64,000 bases of DNA from Piper betle. Its lineage: Eukaryota > Streptophyta > Magnoliopsida > Piperales > Piperaceae. The notes beneath the pieces were generated by a model, which worked only from the letters and a program-made list of their open reading frames with translations, was not told the DNA's origin and made no database searches. Below are positions 13,430 through 25,090 of the stretch, one piece after another (positions within the stretch are counted from its first letter, which is position 1; each line of letters opens with the position of its first letter). Made by a program: the position numbers and the translations under genes. Location of the stretch: NCBI GenBank assembly GCA_033002965.1, contig JAURVB010013266.1, positions 62,001-126,000 of the forward strand, written 5' to 3'.

Positions 13430-14145
13430 TGGGCAAATGTCACGTATATCCAAATGTCAAATTTTTCTTTAAAAATAGCTAAAATTTCAAACTTATATCA
13501 CATATAGCCATTTTGAAACTCCTCAATCAATCTTGACCAAATCTCGTTATTTTTCATTCAATAATAAAATACCCATAAAAATCTTATTTTATTCAAAACA
13601 AGTTAGATAATAGATAGAAGTTATAATCTTTATTTATTTTATATATCAAAATAAAATTTGATTAATAATGAATAGACTCTAAAATTATATTATTTTTAAG
13701 TTATAGATCAAACTCGTAAAATTTTGGATTTTTTTTGAAATTTAATCTATCAAAAAATAGAAAATAAAATAAAACATATAAATTTGAGTGTTTTACAATT
13801 TAATCTGAACTTACCATATTTAATTAGTAATTAAAATTGTTGTTTAATCTTTTATATTTTAAATTTGAAGAACTTTTAAAAAAGTAAATATCATTCGTCA
13901 TATGGAATGTAAAAATATGTTTAAGAAAAGTTGAAGTTAAATTAAGGGTATTTATGTCGATAAAATAAAAAATATAGATCAAACATATTTAAAATGTAAG
14001 AATTGGTTATACCTGAAATAAAAACAGGAAATCTTGCTACATGTGAAATAAAAATATAAGATCCGGTTATATGTGATAAGAGTTTTAACTTTTGGCTATT
14101 TGTCATAGAAATCTTTAAGACGGGGTTATCTATGATATTTTCCCA
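13430..14145. mobile_element. Mutator-like MITE
   Basis: Terminal inverted repeats start TGGGCAAATGTCACGTAT at 13430 and, read from the right end at 14145, TGGGAAAATATCATAGAT. The interior is AT-rich without coding sequence and matches the right part of the element ending near 55726 over several hundred bases. No clear 9-bp target duplication is seen at this copy. The GGG(A/C)AAAT.TCAT terminus is typical of plant Mutator-like MITEs. Confidence 0.65.
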
Positions 14146-14351
14146 GAATGGGTATTTAATTGGTTCGAGTTCGAGTCAAACTTCTAGGACTAAAAAAGAT
14201 AAATAAAACCCTAATAATATCTATGCATGGGCTGTTTAGGGCCTTAGGCCCAGCAATGCTTAATTGGGCCTCAACGGCACCAAATTAGGGTTTTGCCTTT
14301 GTGGCGGCCCAACCTTTCTTCTTCCCTCCAAAAGGAGACGATCTGCCGCGC

Positions 14352-14360
14352 AAACCCTAA
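14352..14360 (+). promoter_or_regulatory. Telo-box in RPL28 leader/promoter
   Basis: AAACCCTAA at 14352-14360, followed by a CT-rich stretch (CTCCCTTCTCCG). This pair is common at plant ribosomal-protein gene start regions. Position relative to the transcription start is inferred. Confidence 0.6.
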
Positions 14361-14708
14361 CCGAGCTCTTCGCTTTGCCCTTCGGTAGCCTCCCTTCTCC
14401 GCTCTCATTTTCTACTTGGTTCGACTACGTTTACTGCATTTGAGGATGTTTTCATGTTTTGTGGGATGATTTGTAGCAGAAAAGAGTGACTTGGTAGTTG
14501 GTTTTTGTACTGCTTTAGGTTGTTTTGAAGTAGAATTAGTACTGACATGTTTTGGTATGATATGTGGCGGAGAAGTGTGGTTTGGTAGATGGTTGTTGTG
14601 AAGTAGATCTATTACTGAAATGCATTCTTTTATTTTTGGGGTGGCTATGATATTTGTTGGGCAATAGTGTTGTTTGGTTATTTGATGTTCATTGTGCTGT
14701 ATGATTAC

Positions 14709-15326
14709 ATGTGCAATTGGGAAATGGGGATAAGCGTCTCTTGATATGATTCAGGGAGTTGCTATGAAGAACAGTTCTTTCCAGTTTATTTATTTATTTA
14801 TTTTTTGGGCTGTGTTTTGTATTGCAATGGTGTGATTTTGGGGAATGCTTGTTCTAGTGTTAGACTGATTGCGCAGCTAGGAAGATTGAGTCTGTCAGCC
14901 AGTGATTTAATCTTGATAATTGTGGAAAGGGACTGTTCCTGCCGTTTTTTTCTTCCCCTCCTTGCTATGATTTGTATCGTTTTAGTGTGATTCTGCATTG
15001 TTCGTGTTTATTTAAGTGCCCAATTACAAGTGCGGTTAGAAAGATGGTGTATGCCAGTAATTTGCTTTGGGTTATTGTGAAGGGGACAATTTTGCCCACT
15101 CTTTGGACTGTTATGATGTGTAATGCAATTTGTAGACTTGGTAGTTTATGTTTATCTTTTTCCCCGTTGGAAGCAAAATGAAAACAGCTTGCCCCTTGTG
15201 ATTTGGTTTGGAAGATTGTGAAGAACAGTTTCTGCCAGTCTTTTTGGGGAAAGATTTGCAGTGCAATTGTGTGATTTTTGTTGTTCATGGTTATTATAGT
15301 GTCTGATTGCAAGCGCGGTTGGGAAA
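14709..15326 (+). repeat. Decayed tandem copies of the RPL28 first-exon region in its leader intron
   Basis: Units starting near 14709, 14870, 15028 and (partial) 15177 resemble the sequence around the true start at 15312-15400: a GTGCGGTTGGGAAAATGG-like block, then TAGTGATTTGGTTTGGGAG and GTGAAGAAGAACA-like blocks. The copies are imperfect and lack a continuous frame. Unit spacing is about 135-160 bp. Confidence 0.7.
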
Positions 15327-16547
15327 ATGGCAACTGTTCCTAGTGATTTGGTTTGGGAGATTGTGAAGAAGAACAACTCTTTCTTTGTAAAGCAGTTTGG
15401 GAATGGCACCCAGAAAGTGGTGTTTAGCAAGGAAAAGAACAATCTTTACAATGTTCACTCCTTTAAGTATTCGGGTATTGACTCCATATTTCAACTTGTT
15501 TTATGTGATTGACGTGGTAGGTGCTTGGGAAGCTTCTACATTAGGTTTTCACACAATTTGTCTGGTGTATTTATAGGATTAGCAAACAAGAAGACTGTGA
15601 CGATCCAACCTGAGGGGAAGGATCTTTCTATTGTGCTTGCTACTTCAAAGACAAAGAAGCAATCCCAACCTGCAAAGCTTTTCCACCGGTCTGCATTGAA
15701 AAAGGAATTTAATCGGATGGCGAAAACTGTTACCAATCAGGTGCGGACCTTCCTTTTAATTTTGCTGAATGTTATCTGCTTGAGCATGGGAAACACCACT
15801 GTAAGCCTTAAATTTTTAATGATTTCTTAGCCTTTTTAAAGATTCACTGACATTATTCTCTGGGGTTCGGGATGTACGTAGATAAAGGTGGAATGGAGCA
15901 CATATTTTGCTATAGTTACGAATTTATTGAAATAACCTGAGATATTGTCGTTTTTTTATCTTCTCTTCTACTTCTTTGACTTTCTATCCCAAATTTGGGT
16001 CAGGAACATGGATTTCAAATTTATTTTTTTAGTTTTACCTAGAAACATTTGTCCATTGTACCTGCTAATAGAAGCTCCCATGCTGATATATGACGAATTA
16101 AATGTCACATTTGTCTTGCCCTCAAGTGATATAAATTTATCAATAGCCGATCACCATTCATTTGTATTTATAGGCGTCCACGGCATGAGATATCTGAGTG
16201 TGTATAAGATAAGATGTGCAGTTATTAGTTACAAATCTTGCAGCTATGGATGGGCGTCCACGGCATGAGATATCTGAATGTCTGAATGTGCATAAAATAA
16301 GATGTGCAGTTATTAGTTACTAATCTTGCAGCTACGGATGTACTTTCCACATGAGCCTGTGTTTAAAATATCTTTGCTTTGCTGAATTTCTTACCGTTTC
16401 ATACATTTGGATCCTCAGGTGGCGAATAACTACTATAGGCCAGACCTGAAGCATGCTGCTCTAGCCAGGCTCAGCGCCGTTCACAGAAGCCTCAAGGTTG
16501 CCAAATCAGGCGTCAAGAAAGGAACTAGGCAGGCTCATAAAGCTTAA
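15327..16547 (+). CDS. RPL28: 60S ribosomal protein L28 (eL28)
   Basis: Structural protein of the cytosolic large ribosomal subunit. Three coding exons: 15327-15474 ([17 protein letters not shown]..), 15577-15740 (..[22 protein letters not shown]) and 16419-16547 ([26 protein letters not shown], stop TAA). Joined length is 441 bases, 146 residues, as usual for plant eL28, and the frame is unbroken. The start is the first ATG after the GCGCGGTTGGGAAA context and matches the conserved N terminus. A leader exon near 14350-14400 and a long leader intron are inferred from the telo-box and the non-coding gap. Basic C terminus fits rRNA binding. Its leader intron holds ghost copies of exon 1, and intron 2 an 80-bp tandem duplication. 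Confidence 0.95.
16173..16335 (+). repeat. 80-bp tandem duplication in RPL28 intron 2
   Basis: GGCGTCCACGGCATGAGATA begins at 16173 and again at 16253, and both units continue through a TTATTAGTTAC..CTTGCAGCTA block. Similarity is high with small indels, so it is a recent duplication. Confidence 0.85.
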
Positions 16548-17303
16548 GCATCAAGTGGTGTACTGCCATTCGCCATAAATTTTATTCTCTTCTATATTTG
16601 CATGCAATTTTGTATTTTGGGGTACTCTTTGATGAGTTATTCCTCGACCAAATTGTAGCTTGGGTACACTATTACATCTATGACCTTGTGTTTTTCTACT
16701 GGATTTTGATTGAATCGTGCCCAACTCGAAGGAGACAAGTATAACTGGGTAATTTTATTATTTCCAAAGCATACGATGATATGATCGATGAAAATATACC
16801 ATGGGCAAGTTGCCACTTTCGTAGTAGAGTGGAAAAGATATAGAGATGGGTGAGGATTCAGATGGTTTGATAAGTTGGTCTTTGTGTAGTTTTCTGGAAT
16901 GATAGAAATTCGGTTACTTTGCTTCAAGCTCAATATTTACTTGTTTGCAAACTTGGTATATTGTGCCATGGAGCTGAAACTGCATGTTTGGTCTTTGTTT
17001 TCTCGTATTCGTTCTCTGCATTGGCGGGACTAAATATCTGATGCGAGGCAAGGTGTCCTTCGACCTGCCAGCCATTGTCAAAGGTGGCCATGTATCGATT
17101 ATTTGTCTTGTTTAAGGGCACTACGACATTCAGATGTGCAAGGCATCACCATGTGGGCTTCAGAGCACCTTCATGGAATCTTAAGTCTCTTTCAAGCCTC
17201 GAGATCAATGCCAGCACGCAACCCTTGTAACTGATAAGAATACCCAGAAGGAGGTCACATTGGTCGTTAGCTGCCTCAAGTACAAGGCGTACGAGGCCGG
17301 AGC
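16548..17303. other. RPL28 3' region and spacer
   Basis: Holds the RPL28 3' untranslated region and spacer. From about 17100 GC content rises toward the next open frame, perhaps its leader. No other feature is seen. Confidence 0.5.
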
Positions 17304-17552
17304 ATGTCGGTGAAAGACGGAGATGGTGGCAGCGGCCGGCGGGCTAAGTCGAGAAGCCTTGGACGGTGCTTCTCTGGTCCCTCAATTAAGGTGCCGGTTG
17401 AGAAAGGAAGAAAGGATGGGCTCAAGCGTTTGGACTCCAGCAAGTTGAAGGCGGAGATTGTTCGATGGGCGAAGGCCGTGGCCACCTACGCTCGCCAAGT
17501 AAGCGGCTACTTGGCCGGGCCACCACCTCTCGGCCCTCGGAGCACCGTGTGA
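17304..17552 (+). CDS. Small basic conserved-looking plant protein, function unknown
   Basis: 82-residue open frame. The N-terminal part is Arg/Ser-rich (GRRAKSRSLGRCFSGP). The core is KRLDSSKLKAEIVRWAKAVATYARQVSG, given here in parts as KRLDSSKLKAEIV and RWAKAVATYARQ; it resembles small uncharacterised plant proteins with a KLK-EIV-WAKAV-YARQ helix, from memory and not verified. Base composition is clearly higher in GC than its flanks, which supports coding. The C terminus after ARQVSG looks unconserved and may be read-through if an intron donor exists near 17500. No signal peptide or membrane segment. No function is proposed. Confidence 0.5.
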   Translation: MSVKDGDGGSGRRAKSRSLGRCFSGPSIKVPVEKGRKDGLKRLDSSKLKAEIVRWAKAVATYARQVSGYLAGPPPLGPRSTV

Positions 17553-18357
17553 GAGATCCTCCCTGTTGACGTTGAGGCAGAGAAGGAAGAAGAGATATAT
17601 CCTGAGATCATTCATGAGCTGTTTGTTTGCCTGTTTTTTGCATAGTTTTGTTCATCTTGTGAGAGATCAAATGGTGATAGTTATACAAAATTCAGACGGC
17701 TGTTCCTAGCTGGTTTGGTGAATGTATAAAGCCAATTTCAACAACTATGGTTTTACAAAGTGTTGCACATTTACCATTTTTTTCCCAATTGAAATGCTGC
17801 TGAAAAACAATACATTGTGTCAAAGATGATGATGATGAGTTTGGATCAGATATAGCCAAATTTAAGTCTGATTTACAATTAATTTGTTTTCAAATTAGTT
17901 AACGAGGTTATATATTTGTTTTCAATATTGGTTTGTATTAAATTCAATGAAGTCACATCTTATTATAATGATTTTCAATCCATCAGTGAAAAAATAGTTT
18001 CTATAAACAATATTTTATAAACGATGAATATATGTAAGTAATAACATATTGTGTAAACAATTAAAAGTAAGCTAAATATGTTATTTATGATTTTGTGTAT
18101 TATTGGATCGGTTAATGGAGCGAATAAAAAATGTTTATATATTTAATCATTCGATTAAATTGGGTGCTTAGCCGTCGCATCGTTTGGTCTCATAAGGCGT
18201 GCCGAGCGCGTAACCCCAACGCGTAGATTCCACACACGTTTGTTATAATAAAACAGAAGGCTTGCGCGTACGTATAGATTTGATCCGTCGTCGTCATCTC
18301 CGGCGGCAAACCCAAACCCTATTCCGATCCCGATCTCCGATCTCCGATCCGTCGGCG
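17553..18357. other. Spacer and CHMP1 promoter/leader
   Basis: AT-rich spacer, then CHMP1 leader sequence. At 18308-18320 CAAACCCAAACCCTA resembles a telo-box. The upstream in-frame ATG at 18262 would add 32 residues foreign to the family and is not used. Confidence 0.5.
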
Positions 18358-18972
18358 ATGGGGAACGCGGAGAAGCTGATGAACCAGATCATGGAGCTGA
18401 AGTTCACGGCGAAGTCGCTGCAGCGGCAGGCGCGCAAGTGCGAGAAGGAGGAGAAGGAGCAGAAGCTCAAGGTGAAGAAGGCGATGGAGAAGGGGAACAT
18501 GGACGGCGCGCGCATCCACGCCGAGAACGCTATCCGGAAGCGCACGGAGCAGATGAACTACCTCCGCCTCTCCTCCCGACTCGACGCCGTGGTGGCCCGC
18601 CTCGACACCCAGTCCAAGATGTCCGCCATCGCCAAGTCCATGGGCTCCGTCGTCAAGTCCCTCGACTCCTCCCTCGCCACCGGCAACCTCCAGAAGATGT
18701 CCGAGACCATGGACCGCTTCGAGGCGCAGTTCGTCAACATGGAGGTGCAGGCTGAGTTCATGGAGTCCTCCATGGCCGGTTCCACCTCCCTCTCCACCCC
18801 CGAGTCCGACGTCAACTCCCTCATGCAGCAGGTCGCCGACGACTACGGCCTCGAGGTCTCCGTCGGCCTCCCCCAGCCCGCCGCCCACGCCATCCCGGCC
18901 AAGCCCGCCGCCGACAAGGTCGACGAGGATGACCTCTCCCGGAGGCTCGCCGAGCTCAAGGCCAGAGGGTGA
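18358..18972 (+). CDS. CHMP1: ESCRT-III subunit CHMP1
   Basis: Charged multivesicular body protein 1, a late ESCRT-III subunit that acts with VPS4 in multivesicular-body sorting. 204 residues, single exon, starting [20 protein letters not shown], which is the conserved plant N terminus and decides the start. The N-terminal half is a basic coiled-coil ([20 protein letters not shown]), followed by [17 protein letters not shown]. The C-terminal end [14 protein letters not shown] is the MIT-interacting motif (MIM1) that binds VPS4/LIP5. Third codon positions are almost all G or C, unlike the spliced neighbours, and long antisense frames are a by-product of this composition. The frame is intact. 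Confidence 0.96.
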   Translation: MGNAEKLMNQIMELKFTAKSLQRQARKCEKEEKEQKLKVKKAMEKGNMDGARIHAENAIRKRTEQMNYLRLSSRLDAVVARLDTQSKMSAIAKSMGSVVKSLDSSLATGNLQKMSETMDRFEAQFVNMEVQAEFMESSMAGSTSLSTPESDVNSLMQQVADDYGLEVSVGLPQPAAHAIPAKPAADKVDEDDLSRRLAELKARG

Positions 18973-20835
18973 GAACACTTTCTTTGTTTTTATTATTATT
19001 ATTTTTCTTTGTATTGTATATTTAAAACCGCTGCAATTTGATCAGATGATTTGTGGTTTGATCATCATAATATGGCATATATATTTATATTTGTATGGGA
19101 AACACTCTTCTATAGTATTGTCTTGTTAAAAAGCTCCGATCTTTTAGTCTACTTGCTTGTGATGATACATAGCATTATCTTGTCTGGATTTTGATGATGG
19201 TAAGTGGATTGTAAACATTGGTACATTTTGTATACATGGTTGATTACTCTACTGTCGTGGTTAACTTAACTTTTGTGACATCTACTTGGTGGATCTGATC
19301 GATTGTGAATACGGTATTGTCTAAATGTCTTATTGCATTATATGAACTGTGGATGCATTAAGTACACATCTATAGCCTTGAAGCGGCAGATTTTTGTCAT
19401 ACATATCAAATGAAGAAGCATTTCAATTTCGGAGAAATTGTGATTTCTTTGTCTTACTCTGCTCGATTGCAATGTGGGATGCTGTATACTTGTGCAGCCT
19501 TTGGCAAATCTATACTTAGCAGCTTTTAACTCATTTATGATTATTGGGTTGTAAACTTTGGGCGCAAAGTAGTTCCTTTTGTATCTGCATTTTACCTTGG
19601 AATTCTGTAAATGCTATGTTGGTGTGGATTATCTTGTGGTGTATCCTTGATGCAAAACTGCACCGTTGTTTAGTGCGAGTTTGGACTAAAAAGATCTTGT
19701 CCTAGGTTTTCCGCTTTGAGAGATGATCAGTTGACTTTGAAGAACAGGTGTATATCTGCGTTTGGTTTGTGTAGATCAGTACTATATCAAAATGTCCCTT
19801 AGCCTTTTACCTTCGCCCTCCGTGAGATTTATGATAGCAAAGTGCTCATGATTTTGTCATTAAGGTAAATATTGGTGTTTTTAGTTAAATGAAAATTTTT
19901 TTCATGGAATCATGCTTGCACTCATTTTATTTCTTTAGAAGGTTAGGTGATCATTTGCCCTGAGATTGTCTTTTTGATTTACTTTTTTTTACAAGATGAA
20001 GCAAGAGATTTTACAAAGTTTTTTTGTTTTTGAACGTAGCCAAATTGTGAGAAAATGTTGATCACTACCTTTTGCATTGACCTTTCTTTGTATGATCTGT
20101 TCCCCCGTTGGCTGGTAGTTCTTTAATATCCTCCCTTTCTCTGTACCTGCCCCTTGCCTGGTCTAAGTCTTTGCTGTGCAGGTAGCCTGGTCAGTGATCT
20201 TGATGTCGTAACTCGTTTTATTCTTCTTATTAGAATCCATAAATTTTGTTGCTTAGGGTGCAAGTGTTTGAAAATTTTCACCTTCCGGATTCGCATGAAT
20301 TGATTGGCATAAAATGTTGTTGCTGTGATTACCCTTGACACAAAATCATCCCACAAAACTTTTCATTTGATCGACTTATAACTTATGGACGTTTTGCCGG
20401 TTGCATAGCTTGAAATCTCCTAAAATTAACCCTTATGGGGACTCATTCACTCGAGTAATGCATGGAGATTCATAAGGTGCTTGGTTGGTACTTGTACTAT
20501 GTTCATAATATCACCAAACAGTGAAGGACGCTGCACTATGGCTGATTCAATAAACCCATTTATGTATAAGACTTTAAGCATGAAGCGTTAACTTAGAGGC
20601 CGTACCAAGTCTTACAAAAAGCACTGCACATTCCCATGATCCATAATTATACCAGGAACCAAGGCAAGCAAACACACATTCATTTTCGATGACCTGTGAA
20701 GCACTGCACCAATCATAGTTTCTGTTAGACTGCTTAAGATGTTATGGAGGAATTCTCAATGGGATCGGTGGCCATATTGGGTTGGAAGAAGACAGTGAAA
20801 GTCGCTTCCAACAGTAAACTTGCGAAAATGGATCT
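18973..20835. other. CHMP1 3' region and long spacer
   Basis: Probable CHMP1 3' untranslated region, then about 1.5 kb of moderately AT-rich DNA with no frame of recognisable family, no tRNA-like fold and no repeat I can pair within the window. It ends at the PITH gene stop. Confidence 0.5.
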
Positions 20836-23800
20836 TTACTCAACATGAGAAATGCTGCCTCCTGCATCAGCTGGTGTTCTGCATGAGAAGTTAAATCCAT
20901 AGTTACGATTTTTGCTCCGTGCAACCTAGGCAGGATTTCAAGATCCCCCATACATAGTTTACCGAAAACATATGCAGACGCTAAATTTCGTCGAATGTAC
21001 TGACTTTAGGTCATCTCAAAAAATAAATTGCAAGTATAGCGATATTGTCAGTAACCAGTACGTACTTGTGCTCGGATGGATTTGGCATTAGCTCATATAC
21101 AATTGTTGCAACAACATCTCTCTTTATCTGCAATACCACAGGCAAAATTAACGCCGTTCGTTAATCCATGCTTTTATGCCATAACTAGTTATTACCTGAG
21201 TAGCTTCACCTCTAAGGCCAATATAGTGAATTTGACTTGTGTCAGCACCAAAGTTATCAGAAAAATGCAGTGTCAGGTTAGCCACACTTTGAAAACGAGA
21301 ATATCTGCACATCGGCATAAAAAAGGAGAAAAGCCAGAACAAATTATAGACACCAGCAAGTCTAAATCTGAGAGAGAGTATAACACAACACAAAAAACTA
21401 ATAACAATCTTTCCAAAATAATTAAGCTGTAGAATAACCCAAAAAAACTGCCACAAAATTTAGGAGATGGATGACAAATCAAAGTTACCTTGTTTCATAT
21501 TCCAAAATTCCTTGCAAGTTTTCTGTCAAATCCCACTCCTGGAAATTAATGTAAAGGTATTTCAATTTCACAGTATGATTCATGATGTTAAATTACAATG
21601 ATTGACAACAAACCTGAACAGGCGTCATACTTTGAGCATCGGAAAAGTCGATTCCATCACGATTGATGAATCTATGGTTCAACAGAAAACAATAACACTT
21701 GGATAAAGTGACAGAATACATTATACAAATATATCATAGCAATATTAATTTTCACTTCGATTGGAAAGAATAATAAGCAGTATTTGCTGATGGACATTGT
21801 TTCCAATGATTAAAGATCTACAGTTGTAAAACGCAACTTACGCTCTCATTCTTGAGGGGCTGGTACCTCCAGCACCCCCCACGATCGAAATACTCTTTAT
21901 CTTCACATCTGAGGTAAATCTAGTACAATTACATAAAGCATGGCATTAAGATTAAGAACCAATAAAAAAAGACACATTATATGTATCTTCAGCACTTGGA
22001 AGAAAAATCTCCAACAACTGACATGTGATTATCTGCAACCATAATAGATAATCACTTCTCATTCTCTTAAACACACAAACATCTAGAAGTTGAATAAAAA
22101 CAAGAATCCGTATTCAAAAAATATAAATGAAAGGTAAGCAACCTTTACTGTTGAGTGTTTTCATTGTTCTATCAGTTGTTGGTAGGTCATCAAAAATTTT
22201 CCATTCTATGCGGTTAAGAAGAGTGTCAAAGTAATCTCTTACAAAGTAGGCTCATATCATAATGCCCCCACTGCAGTTAAAAGTTATAATTTTCTTCGTA
22301 TTGCTTCCACGTGAATGAAGTTCACACACAAATGTTATCCAAACAGAAGCTTAATTCTTCAGGAGTCAACAACCTTGAATCAGACAGTTATCCATATTTT
22401 TTAATCCTTGTATTACTAAGACGAGCTTGACAGTCCCAGAACACAGGCCATAATGTTCACGAAGGTAATGCAAATCAAGTACATGACAACTCATCCCATC
22501 AAAGCTAGAGATGTTACAGTTGTTTAGTTAGTTATCTTCGGTATAAGACAGATGACTAGTCTTGGCTGTTTATCTAACAGTTTCAGCTTTTCACATACTT
22601 GGTTCTACAAGGCTTAAATAAAATCTTAACAACTACCTAGAAGTTCAACTGACTTCCTAAAATTCACGGCCATCTCATTATCAGAAAAAATATGATAGGA
22701 TGCTTACGGGATGAAAACCAGTAATTCAGGATCTCCATCATTGCTCTCCAGGAAGCCCTGCTGCAGTTTACATCAACAATTCATAAAACGAAAGAGACTT
22801 TCTGTAGAAGCCACAAGATAACATCTTGGACCAGATTGTAAATAGTTTATTGTTAAACAAAATAAGCAATTACTATATGAGAAAAGACAAGAAGACAAAA
22901 CACATTAGATCAAACTAACACCTCTGAAGAAGTCAAACGCTGCTCCCAAGGTTTAAAGACGGACTTCACACTTCCAGTAACTGACTCATTTAATGCCGAC
23001 ACCTTTAAGAGAAAAAAAAAGAAGAAATGTTTACAATCATAAATAAAGTATTTTATGCTTTATAGATAACGTACATACAGAAAAAAGAGGCAATAAATTA
23101 ACTCTTCTCAGCAACCTTTTGTAGTAACTAGTAACCACCAAGAATAAAATCTCAGGTAAGACAAGCCCCAGCTCTTAGGAAGGAAAAAGTCTCATTTTCA
23201 TAAAATATTTACGTTTCATTCTAAATGGTCTGTCTTGACCAACAGAATATATTACCTAATGAAACCAAATACACAATAAAAGAAATATTATATGAATACA
23301 TTTCTTCCCAGTGGAAGGATGTTTCTTGGAGCAAATTTAAATGAGATGCGGCTATACATAGCAAATAGCAAATCAAATAGCACCATATTTCACCACTATT
23401 TCCAAGCTGAACCAGGAGGTCCAAAAATGCAGCTATTCCAAGTAATGTGACACTCAGGTTGTAGATGATTTGACAACCATCTATCCAAAAATAAGTACAC
23501 GAATCAACATGACCAATGGCAATTATATTCGGATAGTCATTTTCCATATCACGAATTTTCAACTAAAAACAATATTCAGACACAAAACCCAATTCGTTCA
23601 TGACCATCACACCTAGGGCTGTTCAAAGCTCAATTAAACATGATTTGGCTCGATACTTTACTCGAAAAATTCAACTCGAAGCTTATCTCGGTATGAAATG
23701 AGTCGGCCTGAGCGTGTGAAAAAGATTTTTGACAATATTTATCTTAAATTTCTTTATACGAATATAACCAAATCATAAAATATTATTATATGATATCAAA

Positions 23801-25090
23801 TTTAAATAAATTTATGTATGATTAAATTATCTTTTATGCAAAATTATGTCAAACTTGACATATTTTAATTATAAATTAAATTTTAGTATGAATTATATAA
23901 AAAAAGGACATCAATAAATACGAATCAAACTAGATTGAACTGAACTTGAACTCGAATCTACTCGAATATTTTTTAGTTCGACTCAAACTTGAAATCAAAC
24001 AAGTCAAGCATGAGTTGAGCAAAACTAGACTCGACTCAACTCATCCGATGAGCACCTCTTCACATCACACATACAACTTGCACAATTTCTCCCTCAAACC
24101 AAAAAGAATCAAAATCAAACAAACTTTATGTTCAGAAACCCAAAATCAATTTAGTACAACCGTCACAATTTCTTCCTCAACCCAAAAAGAATCAAAATCA
24201 AACAATCTTTATGTTCAAAAAACCAAAATCAATTTAGTACAACCGTCTCAAGCCAAATTTACTTTAAAAAAAATGTGGGAAAGGAAGTACCTTTACAAGC
24301 TCAATGTGATTTGTTTCCATATTATGAAAAAGGAAAAAATTGAGATGAGGTACAACTCATATGGCTTATATGAACTACACATTTAATTTGAATCATTTTT
24401 AGTGGTTCCTCAAAATGAGATTTATAGGTATGAAAAGTAGAGTACATAAGTACGAGAGTGATAAAATTTTATCTTTTTTTTAATCAATATGACCTACTTT
24501 TAGATTCTCTAAAAATGCACTAGTTTAATAGATATTTTGAAATTAATTTTTATTACAATTACTTTGATAATTAAGATGAAGTGGTTATAAGCATTAGATT
24601 GAGTTGAAAATTAATAGTTGTCCTTATTATTTATTTTTCTATTTATCAATGTGGATTTTGAGTAGTGAGACCTTGCTCCAAATTAAAAGTGTGGCTTGTA
24701 TATTTATATAAAAGAAGTAGCTAATAAAAATTACATAATAACTCCTTTATACGTTCCCCAAACTCAATCAATACAACCAACAAGACCAAATTTTACTGAA
24801 AAAAGAAGAATGGTAGGATACAAGAATCAGACACACAATTCCAATCATCCACGACCATCACGCCACATACACAGATTACGCAATTCCTCAAACAAATCAT
24901 CCAACGTTTCCACAACGTTGGCCGGTTCGGGAACACAGACAACAATCATCTCAAACCAAACCGAAAAAAGATGAAAAGAAAAAAGAAAGGGAAAGGAAGG
25001 AAGCACCTTGGCGAGGTCGATGTGCTTGTAGAGGGACCAATCGGCGGAGCAATTGTGATCTTCGCAGTTGTGGTCGTGGGTGCACGCCAT
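20836..25090 (-). CDS. PITH-domain (DUF1000) protein
   Basis: Orthologue of plant PITH-domain proteins (PITHD1-like), whose fold is shared with the thioredoxin-like TXNL1 C-terminal domain that contacts the proteasome. Nine exons on the minus strand: 25090-25007, 23002-22922, 22757-22708, 21919-21842, 21671-21614, 21538-21489, 21304-21196, 21127-21066, 20878-20836. They total 615 bases, 204 residues, with no break. The start MACTHDHNCEDHNCSADWSL carries a Cys/His-rich N terminus. Further signatures: VKSVFKPWEQRL, DPELLVFIPFTSDVKIKSI, AFINRDGIDF, YSRFQSVANLTLHFSDNFG, IHYIGLRGEATQ, DVVATIVYELMPNPSEH, end GGSISHVE. Exon 3 has tandem CAGCAG acceptors, so one extra Gln is possible. Intron 1 holds a hAT-like MITE and a tandem duplication. 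Confidence 0.93.
23613..24062. mobile_element. hAT-like MITE in PITH intron 1
   Basis: An 8-bp direct repeat CATCACAC flanks the segment exactly (23605-23612 and 24063-24070). Ends are loosely inverted (CTAGGGCTGTTCA on the left; AAGAGGTGCTCA read from the right). The interior is rich in GACTCGA/TCGAGT words like the larger hAT MITEs of this window. It has no coding capacity. Confidence 0.6.
24081..24246. repeat. 83-bp tandem duplication, PITH intron 1
   Basis: CACAATTTC begins at 24081 and at 24164. Both units contain AAAAAGAATCAAAATCAAAC and end in AATTTAGTACAACCGTC. They are nearly identical, so the duplication is recent. Confidence 0.9.

Noticed and set aside
18319..18978. 219-residue antisense frame opposite CHMP1
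   Set aside because: Leu/Gly/His-rich shadow caused by G/C third positions of CHMP1.
20742..20951. Minus-strand frame at the end of the PITH gene
   Set aside because: The true last exon (20878-20836) uses another frame that ends GGSISHVE.
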